A stretch of 64,000 bases of DNA from Candidatus Hydrogenedentota bacterium (GCA_020848835.1 JADLHJ010000078.1:42738-106737); one strand, 5' to 3'. Shown: positions 27,617-37,208, counted from the stretch's first letter. Made by a program: numbers and translations. The notes: a model not told the origin generated them from the sequence alone.

Positions 27617-27982
27617 CTATGACGCCTTCGCCAAAACTTCTTGAATCTTCGACACTATCGTCGCGGGTTCAAACGGCTTGATGATGTAGTTATTTGCCCC
27701 AGCCTTTAACGCTTCGATCACGCGACTCTTTTCCGCTTCCGTCGTAACCATGATGATGGGCATCGTCTTGCCTGCCGCCCGTATCGCGCGGACCGCGTCA
27801 ATCCCCAGCATGTTCGGCATGTTCCAATCCATCAGCACCAGGCTGTAATCATTGGCCATCGACATATCGAGTGCTTCTTTACCATCCGACGCCTGATCGA
27901 CTTCGGTGATGTCAGCGCGCCCCAGCGCGCCAATCAACACTTTTCGCATCACCGCGGAATCGTCTACCACCAACGCTTTCAT
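27617..27982 (-). CDS. CheY-type single-domain response regulator
   Basis: The 121-residue receiver has ALVVDDSAVMRKVL, phospho-Asp in LVLMDWNMPNMLG (about residue 52), switch VTTEAEKSR and Lys in IIKPFEPAT. No output domain is present. It is 12 bases downstream of a CheX-type phosphatase gene, repeating the CheX/CheY pairing seen at 24.1-24.9 kb. Confidence 0.93.
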   Translation of the reverse strand: MKALVVDDSAVMRKVLIGALGRADITEVDQASDGKEALDMSMANDYSLVLMDWNMPNMLGIDAVRAIRAAGKTMPIIMVTTEAEKSRVIEALKAGANNYIIKPFEPATIVSKIQEVLAKAS

Positions 27983-27994
27983 GTGTTCGATCCT

Positions 27995-28468
27995 CTATTT
28001 AGGCGTCGTTTCAAACGTTACACGCAGTATGAAGTCGCCTAGCTCGCTCTTAAAGGGGACTTCCAGCCACACCGACTTCGACGGATACTGCACATTATAC
28101 TTCTCGCCGCGCACCACGGTGGGCAAGCTCAAATCCAACGGCTGCTCCGAGCCAGCATTGAGCTTGGCCTTCGCGCTTCCCGCCACGATATTGACGACCT
28201 CCGCCACTCCGTCGGACACGGTATCGTCCATCTGCTCGACAGGCGACCCCAATATCCTTCCCACGACCGCCAGGGCCGTCGGCGTCGGAAATCCTATCGA
28301 TACCGTACCACGCGTTGGTCCGCTGATCCCGATAATAGCCAGAACATCACTTGGCCGCGCGCCGCCGTCTGTTACGCCGATCGGCCCCCGTTCAACTTTG
28401 CCCTGCAACATCGTCTCAAAAAGTTCATAGACCGCTTCGATAAACGGATTGATATGTTTCGCCTGCAT
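27995..28468 (-). CDS. CheX-type chemotaxis phosphatase
   Basis: The 157-residue protein starts like CheX (HINPFIEAVYELFETML) and carries the E-x-x-N helix in DGVAEVVNIVAGSAKAKL near residue 90, with the following LSLPTVVRG strand. It probably dephosphorylates one of the CheY-type receivers. It is located between cheW and cheY in the operon. Confidence 0.9.
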   Translation of the reverse strand: MQAKHINPFIEAVYELFETMLQGKVERGPIGVTDGGARPSDVLAIIGISGPTRGTVSIGFPTPTALAVVGRILGSPVEQMDDTVSDGVAEVVNIVAGSAKAKLNAGSEQPLDLSLPTVVRGEKYNVQYPSKSVWLEVPFKSELGDFILRVTFETTPK

Positions 28469-28509
28469 GCGTTCCTGTCCCCCGAGTGCGCAATTAAGGG
28501 TTTGCTGCG

Positions 28510-29040
28510 TTACTGCTCTTTCGCTGCCTCGTCAATCGTAGCCAATTCGCTCCAAGACAGGACCTTGTCCACGTCAAGCAAAATGACAACCTTCGACGCA
28601 ATCTTACCTATGCCAAGAATAAATTCTGTCCGCACACCCGCACCAAACTGTGGCGCAGGCTCTATTTGTTCCTTCGCAATCGCAACGACTTCGGCTACCT
28701 CATCCACGATGATACCCATTGTAATGCTCTGAGTACCTGTTGCCACCTGCACAACGATAATACACGTCATGCTGGTGTCCTCACGCTGTTCCATCTCGAA
28801 CTTTTTGCGCAACTCGATCACCGGAATCACCTTGCCGCGAAGGTTGATCACGCCACGCACAAAGTCAGGGCTGCGCGGCACTTTCGTCACCGGCATCATC
28901 CCGATGATCTCCTGCACCTTGAGTATTTCGATCCCGTACACCTCGGGACCGATCGAAAAGGTCAGGTACTGGCCCGCCCGATCCTGAATCGCCGCATGCG
29001 ACCGTAGCGCCGCCGATGCTTCTGCAACTGAATTCGCCAT
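28510..29040 (-). CDS. cheW: chemotaxis coupling protein CheW
   Basis: The 176-residue protein consists of one CheW domain (YLTFSIGPEVYGIEILKVQE; FVRGVINLRGKVIPVIELR). CheW couples receptors to CheA at the membrane array. A good ribosome binding site (GAGAGGAG) precedes ATG 29040, and it lies 45 bases after the first cheA. Its presence implies that transmembrane or soluble receptors exist elsewhere in the genome. Confidence 0.94.
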   Translation of the reverse strand: MANSVAEASAALRSHAAIQDRAGQYLTFSIGPEVYGIEILKVQEIIGMMPVTKVPRSPDFVRGVINLRGKVIPVIELRKKFEMEQREDTSMTCIIVVQVATGTQSITMGIIVDEVAEVVAIAKEQIEPAPQFGAGVRTEFILGIGKIASKVVILLDVDKVLSWSELATIDEAAKEQ

Positions 29041-29085
29041 GTCCGTTCTCCTCTCGTTAGAAACGCGCGCTGCGTGCGCGCCGAT

Positions 29086-31893
29086 TCACGCCGCTGTCAT
29101 CGCTCGCTTTGCGCGGGCCGGCGCCGTGACTTCGGCAAGTCGCACAATACCCCCTACGTCTATGATTAACCCGACGGTTCCATCGCCCATGATTGCGCCA
29201 CCCGCGATTCCGCGAACGGCCTTCATCGTCTCTCCGAGCGACTTAATCACAATCTGTTGCTGGCCTAGCAATTCGTCCACCATCAGCCCTACATGCGCCC
29301 CCTCGTCATCCAGAATCAAAACAATCGCATCGAGCGGGTCCGTCTTCGCCGACGAAACATCAAACAGCGTGTGAAGACGATAGATAGGAATCAACTTTCC
29401 CTGAAGCTTCAACATCTCGCCCCGATCCGTAACCGTTGCAATCTGCTCGGCATCCGGCTTGATCGATCGCACAACCGACAACGTCGGAATGATATAACGC
29501 TCATCCCCTACGCGAATCACCATCCCGTCAATAATCGCCAGCGTCAAAGGCAACCGGATGCTGAATACCGTCCCCTTGTCCAATTCGCTCTGAATCTCCA
29601 CCTGTCCGCGCAACGACTCGACGTTGCGCCGCACAACATCCATGCCCACACCGCGCCCTGAAACATCCGTGATTTCCCGCGCCGTCGAAAAACCGGGCTC
29701 GAATATTAAGTCAAAAATCTCGCGGTCTGTAAGCTGGTCACCTTCCCGGATGAGATTTCTTTCACGCGCCTTGGCGAGGATTGAGTCACGATTCAAACCT
29801 CGGCCATCGTCCTGAATCTCGATGTGAATGTTCCCGCCCTTGTGAAATGCCCGTAGCGTCACGCTACCCGTCGCAGACTTGCCCTTCGCAATTCGTTCCT
29901 CAGCTGAGGCCTCGATGCCATGATCAACCGCATTGCGAATCATGTGCACCAGCGGATCGCCAATCTTGTCCACGACTGTCTTGTCCAGTTCCGTATCTTC
30001 GCCTTCTGTAATAAATTCAACCTGCTTGCCCGATTTCTTCGCGAGATCCCGCACGAGCCGCGACATCTTCTGAAACGTAGGCCGAACCGGCACCATGCGC
30101 AGTGACATCCCAATTTCCTGCAACTCGCGCGTAATCTTGTCGAGCTGACTGATCTGCCGGGTGAGGTGTTGCGATGCAACCGACGCCAATTCCTCCGATT
30201 GCGATATCATCGATTCCGCAATAACAAGCTCGCCAACCAGATCGATTAATTTGTCCAGACGATCGGCATCGACTTTCACCGCCTCCTTGACTTCAATCGG
30301 TGCATGCTGCTTCTGGCCACGGAGCGCCATGGCCACATCCTTGGGCGCGACTTCCTTCGCGCGCACCAACATCGCGCCCACCGGATCAGAAGCCGGTGTG
30401 GACTGCTTCGCGAGCGCACGGTTGATATCTTCAATACGGGCCATCCCGTTGGCGACAAGAATATCTCCCAGCTTGCGCGTGGAACCTTCCTGCTTTTGGA
30501 TCTCAAGCGCGTGATTTAGCTGCGACCGGGAAATAACAATCTCTCGCACCAAAATCTCGCCAAGTGGCATCGTATCGATTTGCAACTGCGCCGCGAGCGC
30601 ACTGCCTACCGCTGCCGGATTCGTCACGCCTTGCGAATGCAAAATCTCCCCGATGCGCTTCCGCGCACCCGGAGAAGCGTGGCGTGTCTCCATATTCGCG
30701 TCAACCTTGCCCGCCAGAACCGCGCGAATGTGGTCGACGAGTTGACGAAGCCCCGGCTCTGATTCCAACAATCCACCAGTAGCGACGGCCCCTTCGACGC
30801 TTACGATCATTCGCTTCAGCATATCGATTGTGTCAAACACGGTATCGACGTACGTTCCGCGCAATTCAATTTCGCCCTTGCGCGCCTTATCGAGAAGGTT
30901 CTCCGCTTCATGTGCCACAGATTTTATGTCTTCCAACCCCAAGAAACCTGACACGCCTTTTATCGTGTGAAAAGCGCGAAACACGGCATTTAACGCTTCG
31001 GAATCCCGCGAGTTCATTTCAACAGTCAACAAATGAACATCCGCATTGTCGAGATGCTCTCGGGCCTCGCTGATGAACTCCCGCATTAAATCCGGGTCTG
31101 ACTCGATCCGAGTGCTCGGCGCTATTACGGCCGGCTCCTCAGGGACAACGACCGCCGCCACAGGGGTGAACTCCCGCAATCGCGCCACAAGCTCATCCGG
31201 ACTCCCAGGCGCAGACCCTTTTCCCTCGATCGCGGCGATGTGCCGGCGCGCCCAATCCAACGCGTCCAAAATGCCTTCCGGGATAGTACCGCCGCCCGCG
31301 CGATCGATTGCGTCCTCAACCGCGTGAAACAATCCAGACATCTCGCCTAGCCCAACGAATCCGGCCTCAGCCTTGATCGTATGGATCTCCCGGCGAATCT
31401 GCGCCACGGCTCCAGGTGCCGGATGTGACTCCGCCGCGACAATCACCGGCTCCAGATCCGCAAATACCGTGGAAGCGTGATCCAGGAATTCCGCCAAAAT
31501 CCCACGGTCGATCGAAGTGCTCTCATTGGCCTTCGTGGAAACCTCGTCGCCCGCCTTTTCCTGCACGACCGCGTCGTACAGCGCTCGCGGAAACTGTGCC
31601 TGCTCCACGCTGCAACCATCTCGCACGACCATTTGTAGTGACGACAAACAGGCCACCGTTAAATCATAGATACTCGCAGCGCTCGTGCCATTACCCAGAT
31701 GTGCTGAGTCGATGCGTTCGCATGCGGATTCAAGTATCTTCCCAACGTCAGATTGGCCATCAGATTTTGCCCAGACGGCAATTTCAGAAAGATCCTTTTT
31801 GGCGCGCGCAAAAGCCTCGGCGTCGCTCGCATCCGAAAGCAGCAAACATTCGGCCAAAGCGTCAATTCGCGTGATAACAGTGTCTCTGTCCAT
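29086..31893 (-). CDS. cheA: CheA-type histidine kinase with two HPt domains and MshEN-like repeats
   Basis: The 935-residue CheA is longer than the usual 650-720. Two HPt domains are seen, with His near 171 (EIHTIKAEAGF) and 309 (AFHTIKGVSGF). Residues about 412-529 hold four repeats of the LGxxLxxxGxxxxxxLxxAL type, described separately. The dimerisation helix (LDKLIDLVGELVIAES), the ATPase domain (VHMIRNAVDHGIE; DDGRGLNRD; GRGVGMDVVRRNVE) and a C-terminal CheW-like domain follow. ATG 31893 is used, with GTG 31896 also possible. The kinase would phosphorylate the CheY-type receivers and CheB of the operon. Confidence 0.92.
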   Translation of the reverse strand: MDRDTVITRIDALAECLLLSDASDAEAFARAKKDLSEIAVWAKSDGQSDVGKILESACERIDSAHLGNGTSAASIYDLTVACLSSLQMVVRDGCSVEQAQFPRALYDAVVQEKAGDEVSTKANESTSIDRGILAEFLDHASTVFADLEPVIVAAESHPAPGAVAQIRREIHTIKAEAGFVGLGEMSGLFHAVEDAIDRAGGGTIPEGILDALDWARRHIAAIEGKGSAPGSPDELVARLREFTPVAAVVVPEEPAVIAPSTRIESDPDLMREFISEAREHLDNADVHLLTVEMNSRDSEALNAVFRAFHTIKGVSGFLGLEDIKSVAHEAENLLDKARKGEIELRGTYVDTVFDTIDMLKRMIVSVEGAVATGGLLESEPGLRQLVDHIRAVLAGKVDANMETRHASPGARKRIGEILHSQGVTNPAAVGSALAAQLQIDTMPLGEILVREIVISRSQLNHALEIQKQEGSTRKLGDILVANGMARIEDINRALAKQSTPASDPVGAMLVRAKEVAPKDVAMALRGQKQHAPIEVKEAVKVDADRLDKLIDLVGELVIAESMISQSEELASVASQHLTRQISQLDKITRELQEIGMSLRMVPVRPTFQKMSRLVRDLAKKSGKQVEFITEGEDTELDKTVVDKIGDPLVHMIRNAVDHGIEASAEERIAKGKSATGSVTLRAFHKGGNIHIEIQDDGRGLNRDSILAKARERNLIREGDQLTDREIFDLIFEPGFSTAREITDVSGRGVGMDVVRRNVESLRGQVEIQSELDKGTVFSIRLPLTLAIIDGMVIRVGDERYIIPTLSVVRSIKPDAEQIATVTDRGEMLKLQGKLIPIYRLHTLFDVSSAKTDPLDAIVLILDDEGAHVGLMVDELLGQQQIVIKSLGETMKAVRGIAGGAIMGDGTVGLIIDVGGIVRLAEVTAPARAKRAMTAA
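30307..30660 (-). other. MshEN/GspE-N-like tandem repeat region inside CheA
   Basis: Four successive motifs occur between the second HPt domain and the dimerisation helix: IGEILHSQGVTNPAAVGSAL, LGEILVREIVISRSQLNHAL, LGDILVANGMARIEDINRAL and VGAMLVRAKEVAPKDVAMAL. MshEN domains, known from type II/IV secretion ATPases, consist of paired motifs of this form and can bind cyclic di-GMP. Placing the family here is by eye. Confidence 0.6.
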
Positions 31894-31975
31894 CACACGT
31901 AGATCCTTCGGACCCGATTTAACCTGTTACACTCTGATGAAATAAGCATAATTTACAACTAAATCATAAAAGTTA

Positions 31976-32004
31976 AGCGTATCATGCGGCATATTCGGTG
32001 TCAA
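31976..32004 (-). promoter_or_regulatory. possible internal promoter before cheA
   Basis: In the AT-rich 136-base gap between the two cheA genes, the minus strand has a perfect TTGACA, a 17-base spacer, and TACGCT preceded by TGA (extended -10 type). It could let the cheA-cheB block be transcribed independently of the upstream kinase genes. Confidence 0.4.
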
Positions 32005-32029
32005 CCCAAGTCTCTATTTCGACATAGAA

Positions 32030-34204
32030 TTACGCGGATCGACACGAAGCTACTTGAGGCAATGGCGTCTTGCCATTGCGCGTCGTAGATGTACGGCTTG
32101 TACCAGTTTTCAACAAGTCCTCCAAGTCCAGGACCAAAGCAATCGTGCCGTCGCCCATCAGTGCGGCCCCCGTGACAAAGCTCGCACAGGTCTGAAGTCC
32201 ATGAATCGTCTTCAATACGAGCTTTCTTACCCCTAGTACAGTATCAACAATAATCGCATAGCGCCCGCGCTGACCCTGCACAGCGACCAAAGTCTCGCCG
32301 TCGCGTGTTCCCGCTTCCAGCCGCCCGCAATTCAGCGCGTCATGCAGCGAGACCACGGTCAGCATCTCGCCATGCCGTATCACGCAACGGCCTTTTCCGA
32401 CCACACTCTCGATTTGATGCGATCCGACCTGCATCGTTTCAAGCACACGATCCAAAGGAAGAACGAACGGTTGCGAATCGCAGTAAACAACAAATCCGTT
32501 GATGATCTGTGTCGTTACACTCTTCGGCAAATGCACAGCGAAAGTAGATCCTTTTCCGGGATCGGTATCAATCGTAATCCTGCCTCCGGCGCCTTCGACA
32601 TTGGACCTGACAACATCCATACCCACGCCGCGTCCCGAAACGTCCGTAATCGTCTTTGCCGTTGACACCCCCGAACGGAACAACAGCGCAATTACGTCGT
32701 CCTGCGTCAATGGTTGTCCCGGCGCGATCATACCTAGAGATTCCGCCTTCACGCGCAATGCGTCCCGGTCTATCCCTTTTCCATCGTCTTCTATCGACAG
32801 AATGATGTCGGTCGATGACTCCTGCGCCAACACGCGCACCAATCCCTGTCGTTCCTTCCCGGCCGTCTCGCGATCGTCCGGCATCTCAATTCCATGATCG
32901 GCGGCATTGCGGACCATGTGCGTAAGCGGCGCGTCTAAAACTTCCAATAGACTCTTGTCGATCTCGACATCGTCGCCAAGCACTTCGACACGGATATCTT
33001 TCCCATTCGCCGTTGTGACGTCGCGTACAAGGCGCGGGACTTTCTGCAGCAGCACGCGCAACGGGACTTTGCGGATAGACATGATGCTGTTCTGCAAATT
33101 ATTCGACAGCGTTGCAAAAGACTCGTTCGCGCGCCGGAAATCTGCGGCAACATTGCCAGAGTGCTGCACACCCGCCAGTCGCGCCTGCAAATACGTAAAC
33201 ATATCCCCCAGAACAAGCAGCTCGCCCACATACGCGAGAAATGTATCGATATGCGCTTCGCTCACACGCATCGTCTTCTGCGAGTCCACATGCCCCGCGC
33301 CCTTCTCCAGTTCCCCTTGAGGCGCAGGCTGCGCTCCCGTCGCGGCGGGCCTCTCCAATATGCCCGCCCATTTTCCGCGGCCTACCAATGCGGTAACTTT
33401 CTCAAGCACCACGTCGCGCACAAGAGAATCAAACCCCACCGTCGCAACAAATGTCTCGAACGTGTCGTTCAGTTCGGCGACAATCGCCTTCTGTTCTTCG
33501 TCACCCGCGATTTCCACGAGCTTCTTGATGTTCTCGCCCACGATACTCGCTAATGCCGCGTCAAGCTGACCTTCAAAGGGCTGCTCCACAATGCGCAGAA
33601 TTGCCTGCGCCGCTTCCGGCGCGTCGCCAAGCGCGGCGTCCACGGTTTGTACCGCCTTCTTGATCGTGCGCAATTGGTTCAATGCCATTTCCATCTTGAC
33701 ATGCCAAGGCGATTCCGACGCGACCACTTCCGCATACACGTCTTCCAAAACCGCCAGCGCCTTCTGTACTACGGCGACCGCCTCGACCGGCGTCGTCGCG
33801 TCTGCACACGCACTCTTTGCTCGCTCCACCATCGCCGTGAAACGTGTCTCATCGACAACTTCTTCCTCGCCGGCCCGAGCGCGTTGCAGCATCTGCGCTA
33901 GTTCGTCTACACCCTCAAGCAATACACTGATCACGTCCCGCTTCACGGCCATCTTGCCCTTGCGCATGAAATCGAGAATATTCTCCAACTCGTGCGCCAG
34001 CGTCTTTACTTTATTGCACCCAAAGAAAGCGGAGTTTCCCTTGATGGAATGCACCGGGCGAAAAATACTTTGCACCAGATCAAGGTTTGTTGGTGCCGCC
34101 TCAAGTTCCACAAAAAGTCCGTCCACCGAGGACAGCATCTCCAACGACTCGTCCACAAATTCCGCCAATAAAATTGGATCGATAGAGGTCGATGCCGCGC
34201 TCAT
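32030..34204 (-). CDS. second CheA-type histidine kinase
   Basis: The 724-residue CheA homologue has an N-terminal HPt (His52 in FRPVHSIKGNSAFFG). A long helical region of about 200 residues without MshEN-type repeats follows. The dimerisation/ATPase core (MVRNAADHGIE; SIEDDGKGIDRD; GRGVGMDVVRSNVE) and a CheW-like C-terminus (FVVYCDSQPFVLPL) complete it. It overlaps the upstream receiver gene as ATGA. With the receiver and the sensor-like kinase it may form a branch of its own feeding the same output. Confidence 0.92.
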   Translation of the reverse strand: MSAASTSIDPILLAEFVDESLEMLSSVDGLFVELEAAPTNLDLVQSIFRPVHSIKGNSAFFGCNKVKTLAHELENILDFMRKGKMAVKRDVISVLLEGVDELAQMLQRARAGEEEVVDETRFTAMVERAKSACADATTPVEAVAVVQKALAVLEDVYAEVVASESPWHVKMEMALNQLRTIKKAVQTVDAALGDAPEAAQAILRIVEQPFEGQLDAALASIVGENIKKLVEIAGDEEQKAIVAELNDTFETFVATVGFDSLVRDVVLEKVTALVGRGKWAGILERPAATGAQPAPQGELEKGAGHVDSQKTMRVSEAHIDTFLAYVGELLVLGDMFTYLQARLAGVQHSGNVAADFRRANESFATLSNNLQNSIMSIRKVPLRVLLQKVPRLVRDVTTANGKDIRVEVLGDDVEIDKSLLEVLDAPLTHMVRNAADHGIEMPDDRETAGKERQGLVRVLAQESSTDIILSIEDDGKGIDRDALRVKAESLGMIAPGQPLTQDDVIALLFRSGVSTAKTITDVSGRGVGMDVVRSNVEGAGGRITIDTDPGKGSTFAVHLPKSVTTQIINGFVVYCDSQPFVLPLDRVLETMQVGSHQIESVVGKGRCVIRHGEMLTVVSLHDALNCGRLEAGTRDGETLVAVQGQRGRYAIIVDTVLGVRKLVLKTIHGLQTCASFVTGAALMGDGTIALVLDLEDLLKTGTSRTSTTRNGKTPLPQVASCRSA

Positions 34205-34635
34205 GCTACTGTCGCTCCTTGTTTGCTCTTCATTTCAATTAGACCGTGAAGCGTGCTAATCCACCGCTCAATGCACTCGACGGCGCGCTGCACAGCCCCA
34301 TCGAGTTCCGATAAATCGTCAAACGGCTTGAACACGCAACAGTCCGCTCCCACACGCATGCACGTCAATACGTTCTCTTGCGTCACATATCCGGTAACGA
34401 TGATCGTGTGAATCATCGGATATTGCCCGCGGATTTCCCGCAACAGTTGGATGCCGTCCATCTCCGGCATCTTGATATCCGAAATGACTACATTTACATG
34501 CTCGCTGGCAAGTTTGCGAAGCGCGTCAATGCCATTCTCCGCGGTGAGCACTTCATACCCCAGGTACCGGTAGTGCCGCGACAACATATCGCGAATGTCT
34601 TGTTCGTCGTCAACGATGAGTAGGACTGGTTTCAT
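34201..34635 (-). CDS. response regulator receiver protein
   Basis: The 144-residue protein has a receiver domain (VLLIVDDEQDIRDML; VVISDIKMPEMDG, Asp near 53; Thr switch IIVTGYVTQ; Lys in VFKPFDDLSE) and a short helical tail with no DNA-binding domain. It overlaps the upstream receiver-kinase by 26 bases and the second cheA by 4 bases, so all three are co-translated. Confidence 0.92.
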   Translation of the reverse strand: MKPVLLIVDDEQDIRDMLSRHYRYLGYEVLTAENGIDALRKLASEHVNVVISDIKMPEMDGIQLLREIRGQYPMIHTIIVTGYVTQENVLTCMRVGADCCVFKPFDDLSELDGAVQRAVECIERWISTLHGLIEMKSKQGATVA

Positions 34636-35842
34636 AGCGCGATTCCTTGGGTAATGGAAGTGTTATCGTAAACAGCGCACCACCCCCCAGGTGGTTTTCC
34701 GCGCCGATACTGCCGCCATGTTCTTCAATGATTCGCTGGCATATCGGCAAACCCAACCCCGTGCCCTTGCCAACTTGTTTTGTCGTGAAGAAGGGAAGCC
34801 AGATCTTCTCTAGACTATCTTCCGGTATTCCTTGCCCACTGTCGCGGACCGTAACGACGACGTCCTTGTCATTGACCTTGCTTTCGATGTGAATCGTGCC
34901 GCCCGCCGGCTCCATGGCATGGACCGCATTGGTTATGAGATTCACCAGCACCTGCGTAATCTGCGTGCAATCGCCCGTAACTTTGGGAAGATCGGGATCG
35001 AGTTCACAGTTCGTGACTACATTGTGCTTTAGGTTATTTCGGCACAACAGCAGCGCATCGTCCACACACGTGTTAATTGCAACTAAATTGTCTGTTGTCT
35101 TGGCGCCTGCATGCGAATAGCTCCGAAGGCTGTTCACAATACGCGAAATTCGCGATACGCCCGACCGCATCTCCGCGATCAGCTTCGGCATTTCTTCTTG
35201 GATAAAAAGTAACTTGGAATCACCTGCCACACATTCGCTTCTGGACAACGCATCTCCGACATCTTTCCAAAACAATTCCAGCGTCTGCAGGTTACCCGAT
35301 ATGAAACTCGCCGGATTGTTGATCTCATGCGCCATGCCTGCCGCCAACGTCCCTAGCGTCGCCATCCGATCAGAATGCACCAACTGCCGCGCGCGGTCCT
35401 CCGCAAGCCGTTCCATCTCTGTGGCATATTCCGCTAGCGTTACATTCTTATCATGCAACTCCCGCTCGTACTGCACGATGCGGGCCGCCGCTCCAATCCG
35501 GCTTTTCAACTCCAACGCATTAAACGGCTTGCACATGAAGTCGTTCGCGCCAGAATCAAAACCGTTCACCAAATCCCCGTCGTCCGTCCTGCCCGTTAGG
35601 AGTATCGTGTAAACGAAGGGACCATTGCTTCGTGTGGCCAGGCGCCTGCATATTTCGGGTCCGAGTAGTCCCGGCATTTCCCAGTCCAGAAGCGCTATCT
35701 GAGGTGGAACGTCGTCGCTCAACACTTCCCACGCCGCGTCGCCATTTAAAGCCAAAACAACCGAATAGCCGCTGCGCTCAAGCAGTGCCTTTAAGCCAAT
35801 ACGCGTGGTGATTTCGTCATCTGCGACAAGAACCTGGAGCAT
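34610..35842 (-). CDS. receiver-histidine kinase hybrid
   Basis: The 410-residue protein has an N-terminal receiver (LQVLVADDEITTR; LLDWEMPG, Asp near 52), a coiled-coil linker (about 120-160), a HisKA phospho-acceptor (GMAHEINNPASF, near 171) and an HATPase domain (VNLITNAVHAM, DSGQGIPED, GTGLGLPICQRII). No membrane segment is visible, so it is cytoplasmic and probably responds to an upstream kinase. ATG 35842 is chosen with GGGGG just upstream. It is first in the chemosensory operon, and a promoter-like sequence lies at 35909-35937. Confidence 0.92.
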   Translation of the reverse strand: MLQVLVADDEITTRIGLKALLERSGYSVVLALNGDAAWEVLSDDVPPQIALLDWEMPGLLGPEICRRLATRSNGPFVYTILLTGRTDDGDLVNGFDSGANDFMCKPFNALELKSRIGAAARIVQYERELHDKNVTLAEYATEMERLAEDRARQLVHSDRMATLGTLAAGMAHEINNPASFISGNLQTLELFWKDVGDALSRSECVAGDSKLLFIQEEMPKLIAEMRSGVSRISRIVNSLRSYSHAGAKTTDNLVAINTCVDDALLLCRNNLKHNVVTNCELDPDLPKVTGDCTQITQVLVNLITNAVHAMEPAGGTIHIESKVNDKDVVVTVRDSGQGIPEDSLEKIWLPFFTTKQVGKGTGLGLPICQRIIEEHGGSIGAENHLGGGALFTITLPLPKESRYETSPTHR

Positions 35843-35908
35843 GGTCCCCCTTTCCAAGCTCGATTTCTACCGAATTCCCCGTCGGAAATTCAATAAAACA
35901 TCAGCAGA

Positions 35909-35937
35909 ATTCTACCGCAAATAATGTGAAAAGTCTA
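35909..35937 (-). promoter_or_regulatory. sigma-70-type promoter of the chemosensory operon
   Basis: On the minus strand TAGACT and TAGAAT are separated by 17 bases, about 70 bases before the first che-locus gene. The -10 matches 5 of 6 consensus bases and the -35 matches 4 of 6. Confidence 0.5.
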
Positions 35938-35952
35938 GAGGAAGTGAATTTC

Positions 35953-35975
35953 CCGCTTTTTCGCGGAAAAAGCGG
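35953..35975 (-). terminator. hairpin after the DUF2092-thioredoxin gene
   Basis: CCGCTTTTTC-GCG-GAAAAAGCGG is a perfect 10-bp inverted repeat with a 3-base loop, 15 bases after the stop at 35991 and upstream of the che promoter. It lacks a long T-tail, so its terminator role is probable but not certain. Confidence 0.5.
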
Positions 35976-35990
35976 TATGCCGTGAACCGG

Positions 35991-37208
35991 CTAGGGAAGG
36001 AGACTTTTGCCCGATGTGAGCGTGCCAAGCTGGCTCTTGAGCTGCTGACGAAGCACGGGGCTGACCCCAACGTGGACCGCTTCCACCTTGCCGCTCTTGC
36101 CGATGATAACCGTCTGTGGAATGCCGTTTACCATATACTTTCCGGCAACCGCCGCGTCGGTATCCAACGCCACGTTGAAAGCAAGCTTTTGCTCGCTGAG
36201 AAATGCCTTAATTTCCTCGGCGCCCTCACCCTGGTTGACGCCGACAAACACAACGCCCTTGTCTTTAAATGCTTCCGTAACATCCGTCAGGATCGGAAGC
36301 GACATCACGCACGGCCCGCACCAGGTCGCCCAGAAATCAAGAACCAAAATGTTCTTGCCCAAATACGATTGAAGGTCAACCGTGCCTCCATCCAACGACT
36401 TCAACGAAAACGTCGGAGCCGTCCCGCCCACTAACGCATCCGCCGGCCGTTTATCGCTTCCGAACATGGCCGTAAAATCTACCGCCTTTTCAAAACCTTC
36501 CGGCGCCCTGAAAGTAAATCGATCGGCAGGAATCGGTTCATTCGCCGTCCAGCCAGTCAGCTTTATATCAAGGGTAACTTTCATATTGCCTTCAAGGCCC
36601 TTCGACAAATCAGGCAATACACGAGTCAGATAAGGCTTCTCTCCCGACTGAAACCAAAAGCCCACGTCCATGTCATCTTGTGTCAATACGATATGCCGTA
36701 GCTTCTGACCGTCTACGTCCTCTTCCCCAACGTACCTGGCGCCGGTGGTACCGTCTAATAACGCACCAGCGGGATCGGCACTAAGTAGATCGCCGAGAAT
36801 CGAGTTGAATTGCGTGACTGGGTTCAACGCACCCCATTCCAACGCCGAACCGATCGAGTCGGCAGGCCCTTCAGCGGCATACTTTTTCAACTTGGGAATG
36901 CTGACCGTCACACTGCTACCATCGGACACCACGTCTACCCCGCCCTGACTCTTCACTTGGACGAACGACACCTTGTTCGGTCGTTCCGCCACAAAAGCGA
37001 AATCGAGCGCAAGCGAATTTTTCTTACCGTCGGCCTCTGTCTCCAGCGCTAGCGCATAAGTACAGGCTACCGTGTTCAACCCTTTGTAAAATGAGCCGAC
37101 ACTATCCAATACCTCTTTCACCTTGGGGTCTACAGCCGTCGGCGCCTGGGCCAAGACCGACAAAACCGGCAGGACGAAAAGCACAGCGCAACAAACACGT
37201 TTCTTCAT
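35991..37208 (-). CDS. exported DUF2092 / TlpA-like thioredoxin fusion
   Basis: The 405-residue protein has a signal peptide (MKKRVCCAVLFVLPVLSVLAQA), a LolA/DUF2092-like lipid-carrier-type domain (about residues 25-240) and a TlpA/AhpC-type thioredoxin domain. The redox motif FWATWCGPC lies near residue 295, with the cis-Pro in GIPQTVIIG. It likely works in the periplasm as a thiol reductant, with the N-terminal domain perhaps binding a lipid or protein partner. It is monocistronic, with a hairpin downstream. Confidence 0.85.
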   Translation of the reverse strand: MKKRVCCAVLFVLPVLSVLAQAPTAVDPKVKEVLDSVGSFYKGLNTVACTYALALETEADGKKNSLALDFAFVAERPNKVSFVQVKSQGGVDVVSDGSSVTVSIPKLKKYAAEGPADSIGSALEWGALNPVTQFNSILGDLLSADPAGALLDGTTGARYVGEEDVDGQKLRHIVLTQDDMDVGFWFQSGEKPYLTRVLPDLSKGLEGNMKVTLDIKLTGWTANEPIPADRFTFRAPEGFEKAVDFTAMFGSDKRPADALVGGTAPTFSLKSLDGGTVDLQSYLGKNILVLDFWATWCGPCVMSLPILTDVTEAFKDKGVVFVGVNQGEGAEEIKAFLSEQKLAFNVALDTDAAVAGKYMVNGIPQTVIIGKSGKVEAVHVGVSPVLRQQLKSQLGTLTSGKSLLP

